Positions 44,602-57,684 are shown, counted from the first letter of the stretch. The stretch: 64,000 nucleotides of DNA from Spisula solida (GCA_947247005.1 OX365950.1:13156720-13220719); one strand, 5' to 3'. The notes: generated by a model from the sequence alone, not told the origin. Program-made: numbers and translations.

Positions 44602-46179
44602 GTTTGTTAATTTCAAAATTAATAGAAACTAAAATTACTGTGAGCGACAAATTTAGCTTTGGTCTTATTCTGTGTGTTCAAGATTCATAACCACAAATTT
44701 ATAGGGGCTGGGGTACACGATTTGTAAGTTAAGGAGAATTTATAATATTGGTATTCACAGGTAACATAATTATATTATTAGGGACAATTTTAAAGATGTA
44801 TCTTTTAACCATTGTGAAAAATGATCTGTTAAAGAAATACTAGTTAATAAGAATGGTCAGACAGAGATACAGTCAACTCTCGTTATCTCGAACTCGCTTA
44901 TGTCGAATTTTCCGTTATGTCGAAGTTTTTCTCAAGTCCTGATTTTTCTCCTTCTTTAATTGTCTATATGAAATCTCGAGACCTATCTCGAAGTTTCGGC
45001 TCGAATTCGGCTCGAATTTTTCGTTATGTCGAATTAATGTTTTGTCCCAAATATTTGTTTGCAACAATTTGCGCAAACGTGTCATAAAGATTCGAGTTAC
45101 GTCCAAACATCAATAAACATGTCATTTCGAACAATTGTTTGTAAAAATTATAATTAAAGAACTCAAGATATTAAAACATGTCAAAATGAGTGAGTGCTTT
45201 AAACAACAACGTACACAAAGAAAATGAATAATACGCATTTTCTCGAGGAGGAATACATGTACATAAATATTAAAACAAGCAATTCTCACGAATATGTCGT
45301 TCTTACGGCCGTAACAATATGGCGGCGTAAAATGACAGAAACTAGAAAACTTGCAACTTTGACGCCGAAAATTCTATCTCAAATTTTCGTTATGTCGAAG
45401 TTATTACCACGGTCCCGTGAAATTCGAGATAACGAGAGTTGACTGTATTACTATTAGATGTAAGACAAAATTTTAAAAAACAGTTGCTAGACATTCAGAG
45501 TGAGTGCATGTGAGTCTGGGGATTAAGGGTGAAAAATTGACTGACAGATTAAGTTTGCCAGGCGAATGAGTATTTTGAACATTGCTATATCAAAGCCAAT
45601 TTTATTTATTATGTTAGCTGTACTGATAGATACGTTATTATTCATTTGTTGAGAGGAGAATTATATATATATAGTGCGTTGTCCCAGAATAGTGTATAAT
45701 CAGGTCATATCATGAGAACTATGAAGTATTGTATGCAAAAATGATAATGCACCTTTAGAGAATTGTTTTCTTGACATAATGGCAATATTTCATTCCATTT
45801 TTTCCAAAAAGGATACCGAATACACTTACATATTTATTGTCTGGATATGGCTAACACTTCTTAAGTATTATTCACTGACATTAAATATTTGAATTAATTT
45901 CTGTGATACTTATTTTTTTCTGGTGGACAGCATTACCATTACCATGGGTTACAATTTTTTCCGTTTATCGTACATGTATGCAATGTATATTGATATAAAA
46001 TAAATTTCTCAAATATAATGTGGAATAGTTGTTGTTGCACATACAAAATTTTGTAGATTATTATCATAATGTTTGACAGACTATTTCTGAAATTATAAGC
46101 TTTTCTGGGACAACACTTGTATGTAGTCATCTCTATAATTCCTATCTATGCTGAATTATAGTTTACTGTGTTCTTATAG
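44602..46179 (+). other. HERC2 intron 2
   Basis: Donor GTTTGT, acceptor TTCTTATAG. Apart from the pogo/Tigger-like MITE at 44870-45445 I see only AT-rich sequence. Confidence 0.85.
44870..45445. mobile_element. Pogo/Tigger-like MITE
   Basis: The ends are perfect inverted repeats, CAGTCAACTCTCGTTATCTC followed by GAA, flanked by TA at 44868-44869 and 45446-45447. Multiple internal TTATGTCGAA words recur near both ends. CAGT termini with a TA target duplication are features of the pogo/Tigger branch of Tc1/mariner. At 576 bp it has no transposase; the two short open frames (44915-45106 minus and 45224-45442 plus) are not recognisable. Confidence 0.88.
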
Positions 46180-46224
46180 ACAACAGTACCACAGTTGTTG
46201 AGGAGGCTGTTGCTATTATTACCG
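46180..46224 (+). CDS. HERC2: HERC2 exon 3 (45-nt microexon)
   Basis: Short exon between the acceptor TTCTTATAG and the donor ACCG/GTTTGT. With the base carried over it encodes DNSTTVVEEAVAIIT and leaves one base over, exactly the phase needed by exon 4. It falls in the poorly conserved linker after the LWNE block, so support comes from splice sites and phase rather than homology. A transcript skipping it would keep the frame (45 nt), so it could be alternatively used. Confidence 0.7.
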
Positions 46225-48170
46225 GTTTGTGTAATAGCTCCTTCAATTATTGTTGGGTAACTTGATTTTTTGCGTATATCTGTTTATGGACTGCATACTT
46301 TTGCTTTGATCAAACATGATAACAAAAATTTAACTGTTTGTATAATGCATTTAGATGCACATTAAGAACTAATGAGTCTATTTAGAAAGAGTTAAGGTAT
46401 ATGACCTAGATTCCTTGTATCCTTTTACCAGGCAGGGGTAAAACAAATAACCAAGCACTAAATGTGACAAAGGGAAACAAGCAACAATTTTAACCATTAT
46501 AGCTCTAATTTATTGTATGATTAATACATAAATAAATACTATAATAAATAGTAATATATTCCACGGTACATCAGTATGATTCTGTTACAAAACAGTAGAA
46601 AGAGATAAATACACTATTACTGTTGATTCATTTGTTCTGAAACTTTCTGATTGACTTGAACAATGAAATTGTAGTTGATTCAACATTCTCGTTTGGCACT
46701 GACTCTGTGAAAATAAATGTAGTTGATATAGCCAGCTGATTTCTTTGTGTTCTCACCGTAAATTTCTGGCATGAATTCCGCACTTTCAGTGATAGTTGAT
46801 TTACAGGTGCGTCACTTTCATGGCTTCAGAGATAAATTTTGAGTGTATCTTTTTTCTGAACCTGATCTAATTTATGATTAAGTTAACATCTTTAAATATT
46901 TGGAGTTCATTTATTTGGTTTTAGTTTTTCGTCCTGAATTGATTTGAGATTAGTTTGAATTGATGATTGGAACTGCAGCTGATCGGGAGTTGTCATAGAT
47001 AAATATTGTGGCAAGACCATGATGTGAACTCTAAACCTTGTAGTGATGGATACCATCAGGAATGAGGTGTTGAGAATTATAGATTAATATATTAAGTTGT
47101 TAGAACTTGTTGCACAATAAAAAAAGAAAAATCTTGCTCAAATGACCTTAAAATAAAAGTTTTTGCCTGAAACCGACTCGATTTATGAGCTTGTATAATC
47201 ACACGTGCCATGTAAAATGTTACGAGCTGTACCACGTGGTATGTCCACACTGTTGAAGCTAGCAATGTTCCTTCTTGTTTTGTGTGTTATTTATATATAC
47301 GTACATGTTACATTTATGTATGTTAAAGTCAATTCAGTAATCAAAATACTCTAAAACCTGAAGCAAAGTGAAAGTAGCAATTTAACATTATGATTTAGAG
47401 AACAATTTATCATCAATTTTGTCTGGTTTATTGTAATAATATATCACTGCACGATTGCTGATCAGCTAATTAGAGACTTTAATTAATATCATACAAGGTT
47501 GCATGCAACAGTTGCAAACATGCCAAAATTACAAAGTCTTTTAATAATTGGAGAATTTATTTATGCTACAATTTGTATGAATAGAGACTTGCTTGCCAAA
47601 CAGGTAGATCTTCTGTGCTCCATTAATTGTGTCTGACTGGGGGATTCGTTGTGTCTGGTTTCAATGTCAGGATTAATTTCATAAATGCAATGATCTCCGA
47701 TGACGTACATTTAGAAGGGAAATTGTTTTCATGATGATGAAATTCTCTGTAGTTTTCGAATTGGTGAACGAAGTATAGGTATCACACAGGACACTTTCTG
47801 GCTTTAACTATGTATAATGGTGTTCCATATGAATACCTGACATTTTCCGGACATTTTCCGGCAGTTGTAGATGTCATTACTCCTATAAGAGTATTAATTG
47901 TCTGGAAATGTTATGGTACTATATAACAGATGAATAGTCTAGACAATTGTATCTGACTTAATGGGAGCTTGTCTCATAGACCTACTGTACTGACTTTCAT
48001 TATAGGGGTGAAAGAAATAAAATCCAGTATAATCTGGCCTGTGATTATTCATCAGTATACCCCGCAAACAAAGTTTGAAGGGGGTATACTGGAGTCACTT
48101 TGTTGGTCTGCTATACCATAGCAAATTTGGAAAATGATAGATGTTGGACAGTCGACTAAGGTTTAGGTGA

Positions 48171-49491
48171 CATGATGTCAATGACATATATCTTTATAGA
48201 GTAGAGGGTAAGGTTAGTATAATACATGATGTCATTGACATATATCTGTATAGAGTAGAGGGTTAAGGTTAGTATAATACATGATGTCATTGACATATAT
48301 CTGTATAGAGTAAAGGGTTAAGGTTAGTATAATACATGATGTCATTGACATATATCTGTATAGAGTAGAGGGTTAAGGCTAGTATAATACATGCTGTCAT
48401 TGACATATATCTGTATAGAGTAAAGGGTTAAGGTTAGTATAATACATGATGTCATTGACATATATCTGTATAGAGTAGAGGGTTAAGGCTAGTATAATAC
48501 ATGCTGTCATTGACATATATCTGTATAGAGTAGAGGGGTAAGGCTAGTATAGTACATGATGTCATTGACATATATCTGTATAGAGTAGAGGGGTAAGGCT
48601 AGTATAGTACATGATGTCATTGACATATATCTGTATAGAGTACTGAGGGTTAAGGCTAGTATAATACATGATGTCATTGACATATATCTGTATAGAGTAC
48701 TGAGGGTTAGGGCTAGTATAATACATGATGTCATTGACATATATCTGTATAGAGTAGAGGGTTAAGGTTAGTATAATACATGATGTCATTGACATATATC
48801 TGTATAGAGTAGAGGGTTAAGGTTAGTATAATACATGATGTCATTTACATATATCTGTATAAAGTAGAGGGTTAAGGTTAGTATAATACATGATGTCATT
48901 GACATATATCTGTATAGAGTAGAGGGTTAGGGCTAGTATAATACATGATGTCATTGACATATATCTGTATAGAGTAGAGGGTTAAGGTTAGTATAATACA
49001 TGATGTCATTGACATATATCTGTATAGAGTAGAGGGTTAAGGCTAGTATAATACATGATGTCATTGACATATATCTGTATATAGTAGAGGGTAAGGGTTA
49101 GTATAATACATGATGTCATTGACATATATCTGTATAGAGTAGAGGGTTAAGGTTAGTATAATACATGATGTCATTGACATATATCTGTATAGAGTAGAGG
49201 GTTAAGGTTAGTATAATACATGATGTCATTGACATATATCTGTATGGAGTAGAGGGTTAAGGTTAGTATCATACATGATGTCATTGACATATATCTGTAT
49301 AGAGTACTGAGGGTTAAGGTTAGTATAATACATGATGTCATTGACATATATCTGTATAGAGTAGAGGGTTAAGGTTAGTATAATACATGATGTCATTGAC
49401 ATATATCTGTATAGAGTAGAGGGTTAAGGTTAGTATAATACATGATGTCATTGACATATATCTGTATAGAGTAGAGGGTAAGGCTAGTATA
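48171..49491. repeat. 55-bp minisatellite, about 24 copies
   Basis: Unit CATGATGTCATTGACATATA, TCTGTATAGAGTAGAGGGTT, AAGGTTAGTATAATA. Spacing is a constant 55 bp except where ACTG is inserted before AGGG in a few copies. The core ATGTCATTGACAT is a perfect odd palindrome. Variants (AAGGTT/AAGGCT, AATAC/AGTAC, ATGATG/ATGCTG) occur in blocks, suggesting amplification of multi-unit segments. Minus-strand open frames here are artefacts of the repeat. Confidence 0.97.
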
Positions 49492-52153
49492 TTATATATG
49501 ATTATCAATGACTGTTGTTTCTGTAAAATCTATACATAGTTTTACTGCCTGGTATTGTTTATTCAACATTTGGTAGCCTGTTCCTGTTTATACATGTATA
49601 AATCAATCTCTCAGTAAGTCTCTCACCTGTTTTTTGAGTGGTTCATGGTCTGTTGTTGGGATTCTGTTCTTCATGGGTTAGCTGTAAAACTTATAATAGA
49701 TAGTTTTATTAATGCCATTATCATTATACATATATTTGTACCTGGGAAATGCTTATACATATTTTTATTTGGCAATATGCATACTTATAATTCTATTTCT
49801 TAGAAGACTGAAAAGAGCCGAATACACAGTACTTGTGGAATATTGTTTTATTGTGACCTAGCGTCATGGTAACACATCATCACTATCATTTAGAAGCTTG
49901 CTTAGAGAATGGGGAAGTAATGAAGCGTATGCTTTCAACAGGTTACAATATACGTATACATACTTACGTCATTCTGCTGATGTTTCTTAATCTCTTCCAT
50001 GCTGTTTTGTTGTTTATGTCTTGTGCTTGATATCTTTGTTTGGATTTATTAGCACCAAGCACATACTTACGTAAACGATGATATGTCTGACAAGAATTGA
50101 AATTGTTCTGAATAAATATAAAAGTTTGAATGAGTTACATTAACACCAGTTTATGGGACCCCTGACTGGTTGCCACTCATATCCACTTCCAAATACACTG
50201 CCCTTGGGCTGGCTGTCACTGTGACCCCCTTAGACTCACTGCCCTTGGAACTCTTAACTTAGTTTGGCCTCCAATTCCAGGACCCTGAAACAATTGACTT
50301 GAATTCAGATGATCGATCGAGTGAAAAAGAGGCGAAAAAATGTGTTAGACAATGGATAATTTCTGGAATTTCAACGTTATGCTGCATGCATCCAACATAA
50401 TACAATGTCATTTATGTGCATGCAGGTACAAACATGCTGTATCGTAATGTTCTGCTTGCTCTTGGGTCACATTCTAGGAGAATTTTCTTCCCGGAGTGAT
50501 TTAAGTAAAAAATTGGACATATCTTGTTTATCCTGTTTATACCTGTCATATAGGTTTAGAAAACGAGCTGCAATGTAGAAAAAAAACTTGTTTAATTGCC
50601 TCATTAGTGATGAGTTTTTGCTTGTGTGATTACTGTGTTTTCTTCTTTTAACATAAATAAAGTTTCTTATTTGTGTGCAAAAATTCTAATGCTTTATTCA
50701 TTTCACCTGAGCATACATACACGTTGTGCTGATGGTGTTTGAGTCAGCTTTCAGAGCATCATTTGATATCAGCACATGACTGTTGCCCATCCATCCAGTC
50801 TGCAAGTCTGTCGATCTTCTGCAATTCATTCAAACAAATATCTTTAACTTGCGGAAAAAATTTGATCAAACTCTTTTCACCTCAATTATAAGTAACTAAT
50901 ATCCTGAATTCCACTTAAATAGGCTTCCATTTACCTAGAAATTTGTGGTATATTTATGAGATATCAGGGGCAACAGTTAATATAACAGTTTTGCTGCTAG
51001 AAATTGCTGGCTTGTTGTCGAGACTTATGAGACTCGCCTGTTTGTAGGTTTCCAGGTCACTGAGTGTATAATTAATGAAATTATGCAGTATTTTTGTTGT
51101 TAGTGAAGTGACTGATCGACTGTATGTTTATATGCCAGATTGGATGGGGCTGGTTTCTCGTTTACCTGTTATATCGACGTCATTGATGTATGCTTTGTTT
51201 TGTTACTGTGCGATAATACTGTTGTTTTGAAGTTTTTCATCAAATTTCTGCCTCCTGTAAATGCATTAAACTTGTGGAACACTGAGGAAGCAAGCAACCG
51301 TCTGAGACTACGGTGTTAATATACTGATTGTTTTGCTGTCTTTGATTGACGTCCGTGAGTGCTAGACTGTCTCTTTTGGCTCTCTTTGAATTTTATGTTT
51401 TGATTGTAAAATTAGGATACATGTACTTATAAATTCCGACTGACATACATGTAGTTATTATGTCGTTATGCAAAATCAGTTGCAGTGTGAAAACACATAC
51501 TTTGTATAATATTTGAATACCCACAGATTTGAAGCATAAATTATGGAGGCTATTTTTGATTTGGATTCATGCTTTGAGTTGGTTCATTACCGGGGTATAA
51601 CTCAATGGTCAGTCTGTCTGTCAGACCAAATTTGTCTGCAGTATTTCTCGGTAACTAGATATTTGGATCAATCAATTTAATGAAGCTTCATCATGACTCA
51701 TTAATATCTAGCTAAAAGTAGTTGTGCATATCAGTGGCATATCATGCTTGGATGAATTTTCAGTGAGTTGTTCCCGTCTGATTGTCATATTCAATTATTT
51801 TTTCTCTGCCCAATTTTTGTTTGATTAGCAGTTGGATTTGAGTGAAACTTAAAAATACAAGACTCATATTTATTACCAACACATTTCCTGGAAGCCTGAG
51901 GTCATTGGTCAATTAGGCAGGGATAAAAGCAAATAGCCTCGCACTACAAATGTCTTGGTTGAACACACAAAATAAGAAACAATAGTACCAACGGTAGTTG
52001 AGCATAATATTGTATCCTGATAAGCTGACTCATCAGTTATCGTTGAGTTATTGTCGTTTGATGTATTTGTTGATGACTGTGTGAGAGCAGTATCTGAGAG
52101 TTCATTAATTAGTTCATCGTCTTTATAATGTAGTGATATAGATAGCTCTAAAA

Positions 52154-52237
52154 TCCCTTTGGTGCAACAAGGTTGTATCTAACTATATACTATATAGTGA
52201 CTATATACTGGGATACAACCTTGTTGCACCAAAGGGA
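52154..52237. repeat. Perfect 26-bp inverted repeat (hairpin)
   Basis: The left arm TCCCTTTGGTGCAACAAGGT plus TGTATC (52154-52179) and the right arm (52212-52237) are exact complements with no mismatch. The 32-nt loop is itself partly palindromic (ACTATATAC / GTGACTATATACTGG). The perfect arms imply a recent origin or active maintenance. I see no gene in it. Confidence 0.95.
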
Positions 52238-52659
52238 CTCAGATATCAGAATCTGTTAATTTGTGTGTAAGACATTCTTTGCTTTATAATGAATACTCCC
52301 TATAATTTCTTTGTTTCTTTGAACTTTATAAACTCTCCCCCTTTCTCACTGCCGACAGCAACTATTTAATAATCTTTGTTGTTCTTTGTTGTGCATTTGT
52401 GAGATGAATGAAACATTTCAAAATATTTACATTCATTTTTGGCTGGCGCTTACTTTATGGTGAAATTTTGTTGGCAACAATTTGATGTTCAGGTAATTTC
52501 TCATATAGTACTACAAACAATTATAATGTAGGGTAACACATTGTAAATAATTTTAATATGATGTATTTTTAGTTTCAGAACAGTTTGAATATATGGTACA
52601 ATCTCTATTTGTAGAGCAGCACCCTTTGGGAGCTGCAAATATTGGTTGTTGTTTAGACG

Positions 52660-52890
52660 TTGTTGCTCTACAGAGGTTAAATTTATAGTAAATAGCGACT
52701 TAGGGAAATGTTGAAGGTATTGTTACACTGAGGTTGTTGCTCTACAGAGGGCCGCTCTAGGGAGATTGTACTATGTATATCGTAATGTGCATTATGTTAT
52801 TTATAGTAAATCACAACACAAAATTTTGAAGGTATTATTTTAGAGATGTTGTTGCTCTACAGAGGATGGCTGCTCTGGAGAGGTTGTACT
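52660..52890. repeat. GTTGTTGCTCTACAGAGG repeats
   Basis: The word GTTGTTGCTCTACAGAGG occurs at about 52660, 52733 and 52848, each followed by TTTATAGTAAAT or CTCTGGAGAGGTTGTACT type sequence and GTTGAAGGTATT. They are imperfect copies spaced 75-115 bp apart. Confidence 0.6.
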
Positions 52891-53159
52891 GTGTGGAAAT
52901 ATCTTTCTGGATTGGTTTTCACACAAATGTATTGAAAATACAAAAACATGAACACATAATTATGATTGTTTTCTATTGTTTACTATACATATATTGATGG
53001 GACTATTTTTGTCTTGCCTGTTGAAGAAATTACCAAAATAATTAACTTCTTGAAAACAACGGTGTTATTTTTTATTAGGTTTCGTAAAACATTCTAGATT
53101 GTGTATTTTTGGCTCTGGATATACCATGAATTTGTTGTTTTGTAAAATTTATATATCTG

Positions 53160-53325
53160 TAATGTTGGCATTATTAGGCCTATGGGAAAATGTTGGCATT
53201 ATTAGGCCTAAGGGAAAATGTTGGCATTATTAGGCCAAATGTTGGCATTATTAGGCCTAAGGGAAAATGTTGGCATTATTAGGCCTAAGGGAAAATGTTG
53301 GCATTATTAGGCCTAATGGAAAAAT
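53160..53325. repeat. 28-bp tandem repeat, six copies
   Basis: The unit GTTGGCATTATTAGGCCTAA plus GGGAAAAT starts at 53164, 53192, 53220, 53241, 53269 and 53297. The third copy is shortened by seven bases. The unit contains the palindrome TTAGGCCTAA. Confidence 0.92.
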
Positions 53326-54179
53326 TGACCCTTCATGCAGTCAAAATGTGACTTTTGGGAACTTCCATCCTGCAGTCGGAATCCAGAAGTTCAAAACATG
53401 TGACCTTTGGGTACATTGGGTGGTCAGAGGGTTATCATTCAGTGCGCTTTCTATTGTAGATAATGATTTTTGTTGTTATCAATTATCTGTGTTTAGCAAA
53501 CATCAACAGGTACATACTCATACAATGTACTGAGAGTTCATTTATTGCCATGTCGATCTATCGCCCTCTACTGATTCTGACAGTGTGGGTGTATTAATGA
53601 ATGATCATCCATGTTAATTAGCAGATGGTTGTGAACTCTTGCAGTCTGTTATTCTGAAAAGTGCTTCATAGCACTTTCCACGAAGGTAAACCATGTCCAC
53701 TTTATAATATTTAATTGAATGAGAGATAATTGAATAATGGTGCTATTTAGTGCTTTGCTTAGGCAATGGACCCCTGAGCTTTGTGGAATCTACATATATC
53801 ACAGTCAGTTAAGTACTAGCCAGCAACACAAAGATTCATGATAATTATGTAAACACATGTGGATGAAAGATGGCTTGTTTGAAGCATAGAAAACATTGAT
53901 TATATAATATGGATGAGAGATGGTTTGATTCAAGTAAATGCATGTATGTTTATATGCTTTAAAAAAACTATTTTCCTTATCAGAAATATTGATACATCGC
54001 TAAATTGGGTTGCATTTATAATAATTAAATTATCATAATCTTTAATTGCCATGATTTTATCAGAATCATTATCCTTTGCAACCTGGGGAATGTGACTTTG
54101 TGAGCTGTAAGTTATATGATGATAAATGATTGTTACAATTTTCTCAACCTGACTCGCCATTGTCCCTGTTTAAAAGGTA

Positions 54180-54354
54180 CTGTAAACCTAGAAATTATTT
54201 CGCGCGATTTAGTTTCGCGGAGTTCGCGAAAGTGCTAAAAACATTAATATTGACACTGCAGGAAACTTCAAAACGCGAAAATTTGTAGTCGCAAATATGC
54301 CAACGATCAGCAAAACGCGAAAGTTAGTATTCGCGAAAGTAAATTGGTTTACAG
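54180..54354. mobile_element. 175-bp MITE with CTGTAAACC ends
   Basis: CTGTAAACC at the left and GGTTTACAG at the right, flanked by TA on both sides, enclose TTTCGCG/CGCGAAA words in inverted arrangement through most of its length. It is a typical small TA-flanked MITE. A decayed relative may lie at 54818-55050 (ACTGTAAATCACTTTATATT). Confidence 0.85.
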
Positions 54355-56227
54355 TATATAATCATCATAGTGTGCATGTGGGAGGTCTTGTTTGATGTGA
54401 ACTCTAACACTATAGTAACCATCCAGTGCTCATTCATTATTTGCTAAACATTGTAAGCTGTAGGAATGCTAAATGTGGGACAGTCAGGTACAGAGCTATA
54501 AGTTAAATTTGTTGTTAAAATAAAGCCATCATTTCGGTACATGAAATGAAATAAATAGTTTAATTATTATAAATACTTTAAAATTAAATTTCTAGTTTCT
54601 ATATCATAACATTTTGGTCTTTTAGTGCCTTCTTCATCTTTAGTGCATTTATCTTTTATTTGGGAACTTTAACTAATGAAGCACGTGATGATTAATTAAG
54701 TTACAATCAGTTACCGTTAATTGAAACAAATTGTAAACGACCAGGCATGTGCTAACTTACATTAGTGATCAAGGTAATGAAAATTGTTAAAATCAATTTG
54801 TTGATAATATTCAATATACTGTAAATCACTTTATATTTTGCGTGATATTTTTTTTTGCAAATTTTGATAACAAGAGCTATTTTGAGGACTGACATTTATG
54901 AATTCACAGCTGAATGTTCCAGGATATTTATTCTTCATTAACTCGTATGAAAGTATATTGAGCTGGATTTTTAAACTTGCGTGAAACCCAATTTGCAAAT
55001 AAAGCGAAATATAAGACTCGCAAAAAATACCTGAAATAAAGTATTTTATGTTTACCACTTATGTGTGGATGAATATATTACATGTTTTCATAATTTTAAT
55101 ACAGATGAATTAAATGATACCTGATAAAACGATAGCTCAACCAATCATGCTAATGGAGAAGTAATTTTGTACGGAATTAATGATAGAAAAGGCTCAGTGC
55201 AGGATTTTTGTGCATTAATTAATTGCTTGTGAATGCGTTTTTCAAGTACCTCTGATTTCAAACAGATTGAGTGCAGAAATGATATTGAAATGTAAGAACA
55301 TCTGGTATTTAAATATACAGCACATTTGGGATACTTAATATTAATAGGCTGAAGCAAAATATGTATGGTACATTTTGTAACCCTGGATCGCATACACATG
55401 CTTTAAGCATTCTATTCAAATAATAATGAGAGCATAATTGTTATTACTACCCTTTGCATCGCTCATTCGCATTGGCGTCTATTTATGCTAAGAACTTTTT
55501 CGGCAAGTTAATATTGTTCAAGGTACATTAAATCAATAAACATAATATGCATGTATGGGGCCATTTTAAGCCTGGTATACTTTTATAATTACAAATACAA
55601 ATAAAGTACAAATACTGGAATGTCTTATTATTTTAAGGACCCCTATTTTTTCCCACAATGGCTCCCTGTTGCATAGTCTTTGGGCCCAAATGGCCCAAAT
55701 GAATGTTCATGGTGAGGTAGATTGAACATTGTGAAAGTAACAAAAAATCACAATGTATAAGAAATACGTAACATCGTTAATATTGCACATGGCTATGCAA
55801 GCGTTTAGCTAATAAGTGTTGGCATTCAGGCATTTAGAATTTCCAGAATAGGAAAAACTACCTATATAATGTGTCAAATAGGTCCTTGAAAAGCTGATAA
55901 GGTCTTGGAAAAGTCCTGGAAAGGTCCTGGAAAAGTCCTTGAATTTGAATTAGGAAAAATAATGGGAACCCTGCCTGATCATATGAATTATCATGGTTAG
56001 GTAATTATTACATATGTGATGTTTACTAACATTCAATGAGTTTGGTCATCTGTTACAAAGTTGGTTTTACAAATTAATTATTACCAAAGTAAACAGACGT
56101 GGTCAGTTACATAATGTACTAAAAAACTTCACTGATAAATTGTGCACATCTGATTAATCCACCTTGTGGAATATGCCAAAATTTGCCGCCTTTCTCATTA
56201 TATGTATAATGTTGGCACACTATATAT

Positions 56228-56445
56228 TTCTATAACTGTATACTCAGTAAATATAGATAAGATAAAAACACCACAAATATATTATCATTCTTATATTGTT
56301 TATATTGTTGTTTCTTAATGCCTTTATTGGCTGGCGTTTCTATAACTGTATTATACTCTATAAATACTGATTAGATAATAAAAATAGCACTACTTTACTA
56401 CTGATACATTAATCATTGTGTTATATTGTTGTTGTCTTAATGTGA
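56228..56445. repeat. Tandem duplication, two copies of about 110 bp
   Basis: TTTCTATAACTGTAT, AGATAA-ATAAAAA, TATATTGTTGTT-TCTTAATG appear in the same order at 56228-56335 and 56338-56445, with moderate divergence. Confidence 0.65.
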
Positions 56446-57345
56446 TACTTACCAGAGAATGAGATAGACTATATTATGTGTTGAACATCCATGATATTCA
56501 TTATCCAAGAAGATAATAATTCATTAATCAGAACTATTGGACAGGGTATGTAGCACTCAACAGAAACATCTAGCATGAAAGGTACAAAAAGTATGTGTTC
56601 CAAACTTTGTACGAAATACTGTTAAAATATTGTATGTGCATTTTTAGGTTTTAATTTTCACATCCTTTTGCATTTATAAGTGTAATCTGGAGAATGTACT
56701 TAAAGGTTTTGAATACTTTCAATGAGAAATTTTATTGATGATGGATCACATGATATTACAAATTCATTTGCTCCCACATAAATGATAAAATAGAAGTGAC
56801 AAAATAAAGAATGCAGGAAAAATACAATGTTTATGCAAATATCAAAACTTTGCAACCCATTTTTGACTCAACATGATCCAGTTTCTCTGCCATGTAGAAT
56901 TTCCCTGTGTCCCTGGTTGGCAATACCTTTTTAAATCTTTGTAAAAAGGCTTTTTACTATACCCAGCTGGAGTCAATATTAGTTTGTTAAATGATGGGAA
57001 TGGTTTTCTGTATAAGGCCCCTCCAGCTGCAATTTTTGAACAAATTGTTCAAACATGGTACCTATATACTATTCCCGAATATTTTGGAAATCCAGATTTG
57101 CAGGACGGGGAAAAAAAGGAACTTGCCTGCATAATAAAATAAAAGCTATTTGATAAAAAATACCAATTATTGACTCATTTATGATCAATTGAAATATTTT
57201 AGCAATAGAACAATGTTTGAAACAGAGTTTTGGTGTAGAGATGACTGCTAAAAGCCTAATGGCACTTGATACAAACTTCAGGATTGGACATTATGCCTCA
57301 GTAGAACCCCTAGCTGTTCAAATGATGTTGTATATATATTTACAG

Positions 57346-57546
57346 GTGATACAGGGAAGTATTACTGTGGAATGAAACTGTTGTCATGTAGTTGTTGCGA
57401 TGGAAACTGCGGACCAAACAATGGATGTAATTGTGGACCTTGTGCTACCCTGGACAAGGAGGAGGAGGAGTCTGTGGCGGAGTCTGCCAATAAGCCACCT
57501 CCCTCTGGATTCATGATTGACAGCTGGACATGGGGAGAGGAACCTG
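57346..57546 (+). CDS. HERC2: HERC2 exon 4 (cysteine-rich insert plus DSW motif)
   Basis: A 201-nt exon (67 codons, phase 1 on both sides) between the acceptor ATATTTACAG and the donor CCTG/GTACGT. The first half is a compact cysteine cluster: KYYCGMKLLSCSCCDGNC then GPNNGCNCGPC. An acidic linker (DKEEEESVAES) follows, then FMIDSWTWGEEP, which matches the vertebrate ILDSWVWGKQP segment. The cysteine cluster sits where vertebrate HERC2, as I remember it, has only a charged linker, so it is a lineage difference. Spacing C-x-CC-x3-C-x6-C-x-C-x2-C could bind zinc; this is inferred. The downstream homology makes the exon secure. Confidence 0.9.
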
Positions 57547-57684
57547 GTACGTTTAAACATGTCTTATTGAGTCTTTACATAGAATAGGAGGCATTTCTTG
57601 TTCTCTACTTATGAAAGGATGCATTTCTCTACATTATTATCTACATAGAATAGGAGGCATTTCTTATTCTCTTCTTAGACAGGA

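Larger units (their letters stand above)
46225..57345 (+). other. HERC2 intron 3 (11.1 kb)
   Basis: Donor GTTTGT, acceptor ATTTACAG. Contents: the end of a TATACCCC-type element at 48056-48110, a 24-copy 55-bp minisatellite (48171-49491), a hairpin (52154-52237), three imperfect GTTGTTGCTCTACAGAGG repeats (52660-52890), a 28-bp tandem repeat (53160-53320), a MITE (54180-54354), a possible decayed relative of that MITE at 54818-55050, CCTGGAAAAG repeats (55880-55950) and a tandem duplication (56228-56445). I see nothing coding in 46,300-48,000, 49,600-52,100 or 55,100-57,300. Confidence 0.85.

Noticed and set aside
48507..48795. Two repetitive minus-strand open frames
   Set aside because: They follow the 55-bp minisatellite, which is not a multiple of three; no real protein would be maintained.
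53267..53533. 88-codon plus-strand frame
   Set aside because: Begins in a 28-bp tandem repeat inside a HERC2 intron and has no recognisable domain or splice support.
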